NCBI GenBank assembly: GCA_008375315.1
Contig: CP032507.1
Location: 2,283,001 to 2,347,000 of the forward strand
Origin: Ectothiorhodospiraceae bacterium BW-2
GTDB taxonomy: Bacteria; Pseudomonadota; Gammaproteobacteria; Thiohalomonadales; Thiohalomonadaceae
Length of the DNA stretch: 64,000 nucleotides
Direction: 5' to 3'
Shown here: positions 1 to 7,528 of the stretch, piece by piece
How the letters are laid out: each line of letters opens with the position of its first letter
Position numbering within the stretch: the stretch's first letter is position 1
Made by a program: the position numbers and the translations under genes
The notes under the pieces: generated by a model
Database searches by the model: none
What the model was told of the DNA's origin: nothing
The model's input: the letters and a program-made list of their open reading frames with translations, nothing else

Positions 1-1
1 C

Positions 2-91
2 ATTGCTCCGGAAGTACAAAAGCAGCTAACCTATATTCGTGAATGGGGTGGAAGGTTTGTAGTAGCCGTGCCAATGATACAGCAAAATTAA
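2..91 (+). CDS. C-terminal tail of an unidentified protein (partial)
   Basis: An open frame enters from the left edge and ends at TAA 89-91 after about 29 codons. The tail contains YIREWGGRFVVAVP, which reads like real protein. The family is not recognised and the rest lies outside the window. It ends 24 bp before hicB, so it may be the upstream neighbour in the same transcript. The evidence is only the length and composition of the frame. Confidence 0.35.
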   Translation: MAPEVQKQLTYIREWGGRFVVAVPMIQQN

Positions 92-114
92 CAATCATCA
101 GGAGAATAAGTGTC

Positions 115-324
115 ATGCGACAATTTGCAGCTGTTATTGAACATTGCACAGAAACTAATTTATATATCGGTTATGTGCCAGGATTTGATGGCGCTCATTC
201 GCAAGCAGAGACATTGGATGAGTTACACTCTAATTTACAGGAAGTGATCGAGATGCTTCTTGAAGAGGGAGAGCCAAAATTGTCAACTGATTTAATTGGC
301 ATACAGAATATTGCCATTGCATAG
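115..324 (+). CDS. hicB: HicB-family antitoxin
   Basis: A 69-residue HicB-like protein with the typical opening MRQFAAVIEH, the central GYVPGFDGAHSQAETLDEL and a helix rich in EVIEMLLEEG. HicB proteins neutralise the HicA mRNA interferase and usually repress their own operon. The ATG at 115 is chosen over an upstream in-frame ATG at 43 because AGGAG (100-104) lies at good distance and homology starts here. No separate C-terminal DNA-binding domain is seen, so it is of the short HicB type. The gene ends 3 bp before hicA. The order is antitoxin first, opposite to the E. coli hicAB order. Confidence 0.85.
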   Translation: MRQFAAVIEHCTETNLYIGYVPGFDGAHSQAETLDELHSNLQEVIEMLLEEGEPKLSTDLIGIQNIAIA

Positions 325-327
325 ATT

Positions 328-552
328 ATGGGAAATTTACCCGTATTAAAACCACAAGAGGTGATTGCTATTTTGCTAAAAATGGATTTTGTGGAGGTGA
401 GGCAACGAGGTTCTCACAAACAGTTTCGCCATGCCGATGGTAGAACAACTACTGTTCCCATGCATAAAGGTCGGGACATTTCGCCGCTCCTGTTACGGAA
501 AATTGCTGCGGACATAGGTCTGACCATGGCTGTTTTCATAGGTTCTAAATAA
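328..552 (+). CDS. hicA: HicA-family mRNA interferase toxin
   Basis: A 74-residue protein of the HicA fold (small dsRBD-like RNase). It shows the family pattern LKPQEVIAILLKMDF, then RQRGSHKQFRH with the catalytic His after Gly-Ser, then TTTVPMHKGRDISPLLLRKI. HicA toxins cleave mRNA independently of the ribosome. It follows hicB by 3 bp and is surely co-expressed with it. Length is normal and no motif is lost, so the module looks functional. Confidence 0.88.
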   Translation: MGNLPVLKPQEVIAILLKMDFVEVRQRGSHKQFRHADGRTTTVPMHKGRDISPLLLRKIAADIGLTMAVFIGSK

Positions 553-565
553 CGAGTGCAGTAAT

Positions 566-1021
566 ATGGAGTGGTCAGAAGTTGTTGATAACCCGATGTT
601 TGCCAACTTGCCGTTTAAGATAGAGTTAACTAGGTTCGGCAAAGTGCTTATGAGCCCAGCTTCGAATGAACATGGTTACATTCAAAGTCGATTGGTAACG
701 CAGTTTGGGAAAAAAGAGAATGGCATTGTCATTACTGAATGCTCAATTCAAACCGCCGAAGGGGTAAAAGTAGCGGATGTGGCATGGTTATCCGATGATT
801 TTGTCAAACAACATGGATTCACTACACCCTATCCAAAAGCACCGGAGTTGTGTGTTGAAATTATGCCGCCATCCAATTCGATGGTTGAAATGAACGAAAA
901 AATCCAACTCTATCTGGCAACAGGGGCAGTAGAGGTTTGGGTTGTTCATGGTTTGGACAAAATTGAATGCCATAGCAAGAGTGGAATCATAGAGCAATCA
1001 AACATCTTTCCAAATTTATAA
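566..1021 (+). CDS. Uma2 family (DUF820) PD-(D/E)XK endonuclease-like protein, copy 1
   Basis: A 151-residue Uma2-family protein. The nuclease core is recognisable: VKVADVAWLS supplies the Asp and PELCVEIMPPSNS the acidic residue, followed by KIQLYLATGAVEVWVV. Uma2 proteins are abundant in genomes rich in mobile DNA and their biological role is not established. A close paralogue at 7076-7528 starts with the same 11 residues and is about two-thirds identical by eye. This copy has Met-Pro where the other has Val-Ser beside the active-site strand. It follows hicA by 13 bp, and its 3' end lies 9 bp from the left end of an IS66-type element. Confidence 0.85.
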   Translation: MEWSEVVDNPMFANLPFKIELTRFGKVLMSPASNEHGYIQSRLVTQFGKKENGIVITECSIQTAEGVKVADVAWLSDDFVKQHGFTTPYPKAPELCVEIMPPSNSMVEMNEKIQLYLATGAVEVWVVHGLDKIECHSKSGIIEQSNIFPNL

Positions 1022-1030
1022 CTAAATTTA

Positions 1031-2752
1031 GTAACTATTCAGGGGTGAATTTCCATAAACTCTGGCCACTTTCCATTGTAGAGCAGTCACAAAGCCTCAG
1101 CTGGGGATACCCCATTCTTCTGGCAGGTAGAGAGGTAGCTGCGAATTCTGGCAAACATCATAGCTCCCTCCTTTGAGCGGAAACATCCAGAGATTTTCTG
1201 CTGAACCTTGCTCATACGCAGATCGCGCTCTCCCTGATTGTTAGTAAAGGGCACTTCAAGCTCCACCATGAAGCGCAGGACATCCTCCTCGTACGCCAAC
1301 AGGCGTTCCAGTAAGTTTCTGGATTTAGAACGCTTTAACCGTCCTCGCTGCCCTTTTTTTCGTTGAGACTCATCCGGAGGGGGTGTTTCGTTCTCACCCC
1401 TCTTCAGTATTTGCCGGTATCGCTCCCTGTAGCCTTCGACTGCTGCCGTATTGAGTACTCCCCCCGCCATATTCACGGCATCATTGATCTCCAGCAATAA
1501 TGTTTGCATATCGTGAGCCCACTGAAACTTGTCCTGTTCCCAGGCTCGCTCCAGCTCTCTTATATGATGAGCATTACAGAGGACATGAATACACAGGAGT
1601 TGGTAGTAAGGTTTCCAGTGGTCATGGACCAAAATACCGGTATAGTTGGGAAGGACTCCCATATCCACAATAGCCTCCATGCCGCGTTTGTCATGAGGCA
1701 TCAGCCAAGTCAAGGTGGCACTGCAGACAACATGAAGCCACTTTCTTTTCCCGCCAATGTTGATTCCGGTCTCATCGGCATGGAGAAGGAGTGACTTGGT
1801 GAGTTCACTTTTAACCCAGGTTTCAAAGGGAGCGAGCATCTCGTATACCTGTTTATTGAAATTGTAGATGCTGCCCGCACTCAGCGGGATGCCGAATTGA
1901 TCTGTGAAGTGCTCCTCGATCCGATTGTAGGGTAGCAACTGAAAATTAGACATATAGACGGAGTGACTTTTAACCTCGGAACCATATTGGGTCTTGACCT
2001 TCACAAATTCCGGGAAAGGAGCTACCACTCGATTACCCTACCAATCTTCCAGAATCTCAGCCTGATACTCTGTCACCACTCTTGATATCTGGATATCGAA
2101 AATCTGACGGCGCTCATAACCGATGCATTGGAATTGACCGTCAGATGGGAGCATGGTCTGATCGACCTTGATCGGTACGATATAGTCCGGATCCTCTACC
2201 AACTCAAGATGATGACCTGTATGCCCATTCTGTCCACCGGGCTTTTTATCGGAGCCGGATTTGCCCCTCTTTTTGCGATTAGGATCGGTTGCCGGCGGCT
2301 TGCTGCTGTTACGGCTATTGAGTCCCAAGCGATTGAGCAGCAGCGTGACTAGCGTTAGCAGCAACTCCAGTGACATACGAAGTCCCGGAGAGAGGTTCTC
2401 CTCCTCTTCTGCAATCTGCTTTTTGACCTTCTCAATGGTCTCTTCGACATTGATGTTTTCGACTTTCAAGTGTAAATTCGCTGCTCAATCATTTACGATA
2501 GAGCAATGATATCACGGGATTTTAGATAGGATTTTTTCTCTCTGAGTGGCCGTATGCGGCGATTTCTTCACTGAACATATGGGGGGATGCCTGTTAGTTA
2601 AAGGAATGCGTTGTATCGCTTATTAAGGCAGGCTAATCGCGGATTTCTGACATACTGCAGACCGCTTCTGAAAATTCAGTTTTTGAGGAAAAACCCTGTC
2701 AAGCACTTTTTTAGATTTTTTTTACTATCTTACCCCCCCCCTGAGTAGTTAC
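1031..2752 (-). mobile_element. IS66-type insertion sequence (transposase-only group), inactive
   Basis: The element is bounded by imperfect inverted repeats: GTAACTATTCAGGGG at 1031-1045 and its complement CCCCTGAGTAGTTAC at 2738-2752 (14 of 15 match). It carries one IS66 TnpC-like gene on the minus strand and no tnpA or tnpB, as in the ISBst12-type group. No 8-bp target duplication is visible (taaattta on the left, tcaccatt on the right). The element is therefore old, or one flank has been rearranged. Bases 2470-2737 between the gene and the right end are non-coding and A/T-rich. Confidence 0.8.
1039..2469 (-). pseudogene. tnpC: IS66 family transposase (TnpC) with two in-frame nonsense codons
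   Basis: One continuous reading frame of 476 codons is interrupted twice without any frameshift. TAG at 2038-2040 sits in EILEDW*GNRVVAPFPE, where Gln is expected. TGA at 1087-1089 sits in SPAEAL*LLYNGKWPEF, where Arg is expected. Both fit single C-to-T changes (CAG to TAG, CGA to TGA). The catalytic residues survive: Asp in LLLHADETGI, Asp in LVHDHWKPYY and Glu in NNQGERDLR. The N-terminal part has the Lys-rich PGGQNGHTGHH segment of IS66 transposases. The product is probably inactive unless stops are read through. Confidence 0.85.
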
Positions 2753-2898
2753 TCACCATTTAGGTTATGCAGCCTAAGTTATCAACTTAAAACGGAAGAC
2801 AACCGGTCGTGCCCCTGATGTTGTTTTGAGTCCGTCCGGAATGGGTAGCTGTAGGCTATAATGCGGGGGAAGTATGTTGAAACTGAGGAGTAGAGGAT
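2470..2898. other. Non-coding stretch: right end of the IS66 element plus leader of the UPF0175 gene
   Basis: Bases 2470-2752 are the untranslated end of the IS66-type element, with poly-T and poly-C runs near 2710-2741. Bases 2753-2898 form the leader of the UPF0175 gene. A perfect TATAAT lies at 2857-2862, but no good -35 box sits 16-18 bp upstream (TTGAGT at 2826-2831 is 25 bp away). No further gene is seen. Confidence 0.5.
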
Positions 2899-3156
2899 AT
2901 GAAATATGTTGCTGAAATCGATTGCCCACCAGAAATTTTACTGGGACTTCATGTCGATGTCAGTCAGTTTGCTGAAATGATCCGTTTTAAAGCGGCGATA
3001 GCACTGTTCAAAGAGGGACAGCTCTCTTCCGGTATGGCGGCGCGCTGGTGCAAAATATCGAGAGTTCAGTTCTTAATGAGGGCGATGGATAGTGGTGGAG
3101 CAGAGTTACTGGAAAATAGTGAAGACGATTTTTTGCGGGAGATTGGATTGCTTTAA
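2899..3156 (+). CDS. UPF0175 family antitoxin-like protein
   Basis: An 85-residue protein with the UPF0175 pattern: MIRFKAAIALFKEGQLSSGMAARWCKISRVQFL followed by an acidic tail. Such proteins are usually the antitoxin partner of DUF3368 PIN-like proteins. Here the next frame starts in a TAATG overlap with this stop and begins exactly like DUF3368, but it is cut after about 21 codons by an IS. The antitoxin itself is complete and has GGAG shortly before the ATG. It is probably an orphan now. Confidence 0.82.
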   Translation: MKYVAEIDCPPEILLGLHVDVSQFAEMIRFKAAIALFKEGQLSSGMAARWCKISRVQFLMRAMDSGGAELLENSEDDFLREIGLL

Positions 3157-3350
3157 TGGTAGTCATCTCAAACACTACACCCTTTATCGCTTTAAGCAGT
3201 GTCAAGTTACTGCACCTTTTGCAGCAATTCAGAGTCACCGCCAAACCAGCATCACTACATAGCCTCGCTTTCTTGGCGACAATAACACCCCCTCTTCTCA
3301 ACATTTCCTTGTTGAAAAGTCAGCTATTTCAAATTGTACAGCAGTGTTGA
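3156..3350 (+). pseudogene. DUF3368 PIN-like toxin, truncated by an insertion sequence
   Basis: The frame opens MVVISNTTPFIALSSVKLLHLL, the N-terminal strand and helix of the DUF3368 VapC-like family, including the first conserved polar cluster (SNTTP). It is translationally coupled to the UPF0175 gene (overlap 3156). Recognisable homology stops at about 3220, where the inverted repeat of the next IS begins. Codons after that are IS sequence. No continuation of the toxin is seen beyond the right end of the IS, so the 3' part was lost rather than merely displaced. Confidence 0.7.
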
Positions 3351-4918
3351 GTGAGCTTGTCTCCAGTGTGTAATGAGGGTTATCCCGAATTTCGGAGCGG
3401 GGATCTCCATCGTCTTTTAATTGATGAGTCGAATCTGGCAGGGGCGCCCGGTGAGTTGGGCTAATTTCGTTACCGACAGTTTTCGTTCAGTCATAACGGC
3501 AATCATCTTTCCCCAGATGCGCTTTAAGGTCATCTTCCCCTGCATAACACTTTGAAATGTCTTGCTCAATACCAGTAACTGATTGATGATGTGAGCTATT
3601 TGCAAGCACTGGTAGTAATTCTTGGTCGCCAGATAACTCACCCGTGAAAATTTGTGCTCTAATGCATATCCATGATTTTTTTGGGTATTAAAGCCTTCGT
3701 TCTCTATTTTCCAGCGTAAGCGTCCGGTACGGCTCAATTCCGGTGCCGTATTCCAGTTGATGGGATAGGAGCTAATGTGAACGAACCGATTTTCAGTTAT
3801 CTGCCCCTCTTTGTCGGTGGTTGTCTCTATGCATTCCAGCCAGTGTAGTTTCACGCCATGATAGTCAATATCGTTAATCCATATATAGTTTTGCTCAATG
3901 ACATTATCCTGTTGCCGTATAATGATTTTTCGTTGATTGCCGGATGTTAACTGGCACAAGGATTTAACCTCTTCCCAAACAGATGGCAGATTGCCATCCT
4001 TGAAGGTGACTATCCAGCCCCAACCATACTCTGAGCAAATTTCGAAGAATCCCTGATAAGGATAGAGTCCATCGGCAACCAGACAGACGGGTAGACGCGG
4101 AAACGCCGATTTCAACTTTTTTGCTAGGCGTTTGAATGCCTTACGCTCACAATCCTGTTTGTCATAGTTGCCCTCTTCGGGGTTTTCCAGCCACTCTGTG
4201 GCAATGGAGATGGCGAAGCCGTTAGCGGTAATCAGTTTGGCCTCTAAAACCATGTTATGCCAGCTACTTTTACCGCTGCTGTAGTCTTTGTGCAGCGCCT
4301 GATCATGGGGACACTCTGTAAAACTATGAATCCCGCTCGCATCCACCGCGATGACAAACCATTCACCAAACAGCCGTTGATTGTGGAATATCTTCTTTTT
4401 CAACAGCGCCCTAACCATGGATTGAGTCAGTTTTTGCAGTTGATCCTCCGTGAGTTGTCGCATGATATTATCGACGGTATCCATATGAGGTAGCGGCATT
4501 TTGAACAACCGCTGGTAGTTTTTGCGAAAGCGTTTCTCTTCGCGCAGATTATTCATTTCATTACGAGAACCGGCTTTAAAGAGAAACATGGCAATGCAGG
4601 CCGTAATAAGAGCCGCCAAATCATAATTGGTAGATGTCCGGCACTCATCCAGCTCTCTCATCTGCTCAAAGAGAGCAGGAAAGAAGTGTGTGATGGTCAG
4701 GTGGAGTTGATAGACGACATCTTTGCGCTGTAATTTACGTTTATTCCGATTCTTTTTTTAGACCGGACGGATTGGTTCGAAGCTGATTTTCGTGCAGTTG
4801 ACATGCGGTTACCTCTCAAAATTGAAGATATATGGCTATTTTTGCTGGAAAAAATAATTTTTTTGCCAATGTAAGTTTATGAAGTTAGTCGGTTATGGAG
4901 CTGCCCCTGAATTGCTGC
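3221..4918 (-). mobile_element. DDE insertion sequence (IS4-like, family not assigned) inside the DUF3368 gene
   Basis: Ends are defined by a 19-bp imperfect inverted repeat: gcagcaattcag followed by agtcacc at 3221-3239, and the complement at 4900-4918 reading gcagcaattcaggggcagc (16 of 19 match). The exact outer base could differ by a few bases. One transposase gene lies on the minus strand. No target duplication can be read from the flanks, so a deletion next to the right end is likely. Confidence 0.65.
3417..4804 (-). CDS. DDE transposase, probably expressed through slippage at an A7 tract
   Basis: The main frame (3417-4661, 414 residues from its first ATG) has a DDE set: VIAVDASGIH, VADGLYPYQ and RWKIENEGFN. 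It extends upstream without a Met through KRKLQRKDVVYQLHLTITHF up to a stop at the A-run. The best start is the ATG at 4802-4804, preceded by GAGAGG at SD distance, but it is in another frame: MSTARKSASNQSVRSKK. The frames join at seven A (T7 on plus, 4753-4759) if one base is re-read or one A added. That is either programmed slippage, common in IS elements, or a real frameshift. Family: IS4-like by the W-x-IE pattern, not assigned further. Confidence 0.65.
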
Positions 4919-5013
4919 CGTCATCGTCTAGACTGTACGACACCAAAATGAAGCGGTATTCTGATCGAAGATTCTAGGTTCAGTTGGCTTGAGCAAAAAC
5001 AGAATATTGCGTG

Positions 5014-5039
5014 CAATGCATCCGTTGATTACAATGCAT
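5014..5039 (+). promoter_or_regulatory. Direct repeat upstream of the fitA-like gene (possible operator)
   Basis: The 8-mer caatgcat occurs at 5014-5021 and 5032-5039, 18 bp apart, in the leader of the antitoxin gene starting at 5067. FitAB/VapBC operons are usually autoregulated at repeats in this position. No convincing -35/-10 pair was found around it, so the role is inferred from place and repetition only. Confidence 0.3.
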
Positions 5040-5066
5040 TCATTGTTGTCAATCGTGGAGCGACTC

Positions 5067-5318
5067 ATGAGTACCCTAACCGTTCGTAACCTGGACGATG
5101 CCATAAAATTGGGCTTGCGCATGCGTGCCGCACAGCATGGTTGGTCTATGGAACAGGAGGTGCGCTACATCCTGCAAACCGTGGTGTCTGGTACTCCCCC
5201 TGAAGCTCCGGCGACAAGTTTCGCTGAACGGGTGAATCAGCGGTTCAAGGGGTTGGGTGCTAATGATCTGCCTATTCCTCACAGGCAAGCGCCCCGCCCT
5301 GAGCCCGATGCCTCATGA
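5067..5318 (+). CDS. FitA/VapB-like antitoxin (ribbon-helix-helix, Arc-type)
   Basis: An 83-residue protein opening MSTLTVRNLDDAIKLGLRMRAAQHGWSMEQEVRYIL, the ribbon-helix-helix DNA-binding domain of FitA-like plasmid-stability antitoxins. The C-terminal tail (about residues 45-83) would bind the PIN toxin. The ATG at 5067 is preferred to an in-frame ATG at 4989 because homology starts here and GGAG lies at 5057-5060. The partner toxin starts in an ATGA overlap at 5315 but is truncated, so this is a second orphaned antitoxin in the island. Confidence 0.8.
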   Translation: MSTLTVRNLDDAIKLGLRMRAAQHGWSMEQEVRYILQTVVSGTPPEAPATSFAERVNQRFKGLGANDLPIPHRQAPRPEPDAS

Positions 5319-5419
5319 GCAATGCTTATTTGCTCGATACCAATGTGTTGTCAGAACTGATGCGTGAGAACCCTGCTGGCAGCGCCTCTATGATCTCTCC
5401 TGGTACATACGCTGCCTGA
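5315..5419 (+). pseudogene. FitB/VapC PIN-domain toxin fragment
   Basis: The frame begins MSNAYLLDTNVLSELMRENPAG, the typical first strand of PIN toxins with the catalytic Asp in LLDTNVLSEL. It overlaps the antitoxin stop by 4 bp. After about 20 codons the sequence changes to part of another gene (a RAYT transposase in a different frame), and the frame stops at 5417-5419. More than 80% of the toxin is missing. No full-length partner is present nearby. Confidence 0.75.
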
Positions 5420-5494
5420 ATGAATACATCGCCCGCGAGGCCAATGCCGAAGACAAGGTCAAAGGACGATTCTGGGAGGGGCGCTTCAAAAGTC
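5386..5494 (+). pseudogene. REP-associated tyrosine transposase (RAYT / IS200-like) fragment
   Basis: In the frame starting at 5386 the sequence reads LYDLSWYIRCLNEYIAREA, then NAEDKVKGRFWEGRFKS. This is a signature segment of TnpA_REP (Y1 transposase) proteins, normally LSWFMRxLNE...GHFWEGRFKS. The fragment is fused to the broken PIN gene on the left and is cut on the right at 5495 by the inverted repeat of an IS66 remnant. Only about 36 codons survive, and neither the HUH motif nor the catalytic Tyr is present. Confidence 0.7.
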
Positions 5495-6393
5495 GTAACC
5501 TTACGCCACCATAGCGTAAAAAGCCCCGAAAAATTTGTTTCAATCGCGACACTGGAGAGTGGCCAACAAATCGTGCTCTACCAGACCGATATCGGCCATG
5601 CCGGAGAGTTGATCGATGAGATTCTGCGTCTGCGCCATTCCGGGTTACCCAAACCCACTATCATGTGCGATGCGCTCAGTCACAATCTGCCTACGGTGCT
5701 GGATGAAACACAGCGACACGATACATTCTGCAACAGCCACTGTAGGCGGGGGTTTGTGGATGTGGCAGAGCTGCATCCGGATAACGGCCCATGGGTGTTA
5801 GCGCTCTACGACCCGGTGTGGCACCACGATGCTCACTGCAAGGAGGAGAAGTACACCCCGGCAGAGCGGCTGGCTTACCATCAGCAGCACTCACTGCCGC
5901 TGATGGCGCAGCTCAAACAGTGGGGCGAGGCGCAGATTGAGAGTGGCGATGTCGAGGAAAACAGTCCGCTGGGCAAAGCGATCCGCTATCTGCTCAACCA
6001 CTACGACAAATTGACCGGATTTTGCCGCATTGAGGGGGCGCAAATCGATAATAACCAGATGGAGCGCATGCTCAAGCTGGTGATTCGGGGACGGCGTAAC
6101 AGTCTCTTCTTCAGAACGCTCGGCGGAGCCGGTGTCGCCGATGTCATTCTCTCTCTGGTCGCTACTTGCTATTTGGCCGGGGTCAATCCGTTTGATTACC
6201 TGGTGGCGTTGCAGCGTTATGCCCATCAGGTTAATCGCCACCCACAGTTGTGGTTCCCTTGGAACTATCAGCAGACACTGGCATCGTTGTCAGTTCCCCT
6301 GAAGGCTGCGGCTTAACCGAGCCCACTCCCTCCCTCTGTTTAAGTCTATCAGGCCGGCCCCGGGGCTGTTACGCTATGGTGGCGTAAGGTTAC
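5495..6393 (+). mobile_element. Internally deleted IS66 element with perfect 25-bp inverted repeats
   Basis: The left end (5495-5519) and right end (6369-6393) are perfect 25-bp inverted complements beginning GTAACCTTACGCC. Between them lies only the C-terminal part of an IS66 transposase, so about 1.5 kb of a normal IS66 is missing. The flanks show no 8-bp duplication (caaaagtc and aattaaac). They belong to two different broken genes, RAYT on the left and Rpn on the right. This fits recombination or deletion between IS66 copies. Confidence 0.85.
5520..6316 (+). pseudogene. IS66 family transposase, C-terminal part only
   Basis: An open frame formally starts at ATG 5420, outside the element, but IS66 homology begins after the left repeat with EKFVSIATLESGQQIVLY. 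It continues through MCDALSHNLP, CRRGFVDVAEL, GAQIDNNQMERMLK (catalytic Glu region), VIRGRRNSLFFRT and PFDYLVALQRY to PWNYQQTL. Relative to a normal ~520-residue IS66 transposase, the N-terminal half with the zinc-finger-like segment and the first catalytic Asp is missing. It cannot be active by itself, though its intact ends could still be mobilised in trans. Confidence 0.82.
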
Positions 6394-6397
6394 AATT

Positions 6398-7063
6398 AAA
6401 CAGAAGCTGATTAAACCGGGCAAAAAGTTGCCGCCAGTTTTTCCCATCGTGATCTATAATGGCGACACACCCTAGAGTGCGGCACGCAATGTGAATCAGT
6501 TAATTGAAGCCGTTCCCGGTGGATTACAGATCTATATGCCAAGCCAGCGCTACCACCTGCTCGACGAGGGGCGTACCGCATACGATATCGCCAATAACCA
6601 CTTTAGTGATATTCTGGAGTTGGAGAATAATCCGGATCTAAAGCAGATAGAGGCCGTGGTCGCCCGGCTGACTAAACAGCTTAAGGGGGAGCACAATCGT
6701 GAACTGCGTCGCGCTTTTACTATCTGGATTAACCGTATGGTACTTAAACGCCTGGCACCGGCGGACAAACTACCCAAAATCAATGAGTTAAGCGAGGTAC
6801 AATCGATGTTAGCGGAGCGAATGACCCAGTTGACCGAAGAGTGGAAACAGCAGGGGGTACAGCTGGGGGTACAGCTAGGGGAAAAGCAGGGCGTGCAAAA
6901 AGGTGAGCGCAAAATATTAGAGCGGCAAATCATCCGCCGTTTTGGTTTTAATGCGCTCAGTAACGAACTACGGCAGAAGCTGGCAAGCGCCACAATCGAA
7001 GAGCTGGAGCAGTGGGGGGATAATATTTTAGATGCCCAAACACTGGAAGAGGTGTTTTTGTAG
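6398..7063 (+). pseudogene. Rpn-family (YhgA-like, PDDEXK) recombination-promoting nuclease, 5'-truncated with a nonsense codon
   Basis: From the edge of the IS66 remnant an Rpn frame reads KQKLIKPGKKLPPVFPIVIYNGDTP, then TAG at 6473-6475 where family members have Trp (TGG to TAG). It then continues SAARNVNQLI to a normal end at 7063. The C-terminal region (about 190 residues from 6491) has a coiled segment with the repeats GVQLGVQLGEKQGVQKGE and the family tail FGFNALSNELRQKL. The N-terminal nuclease core is gone. An internal GTG at 6491 could express a truncated protein, but without the catalytic domain. Confidence 0.75.
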
Positions 7064-7075
7064 GAAATAGATATA

Positions 7076-7528
7076 ATGGAGTGGTCAGAAGTTGTTGATA
7101 ACCCGATGCTTGCCAACTTACCGTTTAAGATTGAGCTAAACCGGTTTGGCAAACTATTGATGAGTCCGGTATCGAATGAGCATGGCCGTGTACAAATGCG
7201 CTTAGGTACCCGTTTAGCTCAGAAAAATAGTGGTGAAGTGATTAGCGAATGCTCTATCCAAACCAGTAGAGGCGTTAAAGTTGCCGATGTAGCTTGGCTT
7301 TCCGATTCATTTGTGGCGCAGTACGGTTTTACAACGCCCTATCCCAAAGCGCCGGAGTTATGTGTTGAAATTGTGTCTCCATCTAACTCAATGGAAGAGA
7401 TGCGAGAGAAGATTCAGCTCTATCTGGAAGCGGGTGCGGTAGAGGTATGGATTGTAAAGGGGTTGGATAGTGTGCAGATTTTTAATGTGGCAGGCGAAGT
7501 GGAGCAATCGCAATACTTTTCGGTATAG
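7076..7528 (+). CDS. Uma2 family (DUF820) endonuclease-like protein, copy 2
   Basis: A 150-residue Uma2 protein, paralogue of 566-1021, with the same start MEWSEVVDNPM and the same core motifs VKVADVAWLS and PELCVEIVSPSNS. Most differences lie in residues 35-55 and in the C-terminal 20. It follows the broken Rpn gene by 12 bp. The gene is intact and has family-normal Ser-Pro-Ser after the second acidic strand. Confidence 0.85.
   Translation: MEWSEVVDNPMLANLPFKIELNRFGKLLMSPVSNEHGRVQMRLGTRLAQKNSGEVISECSIQTSRGVKVADVAWLSDSFVAQYGFTTPYPKAPELCVEIVSPSNSMEEMREKIQLYLEAGAVEVWIVKGLDSVQIFNVAGEVEQSQYFSV

Noticed and set aside
1023-2760. Target-site duplication of the IS66-type element
   Set aside because: Flanking octamers taaattta and tcaccatt do not match; only a shared attta is seen nearby.
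2826-2862. TTGAGT...TATAAT as a sigma70 promoter for the UPF0175 gene
   Set aside because: The spacing is 25 bp, too long for a normal promoter; only the TATAAT box is kept as a hint.
6550-7152. 200-codon antisense frame over the Rpn remnant
   Set aside because: Ser/Cys-rich translation typical of antisense shadow; the sense frame has clear Rpn homology.
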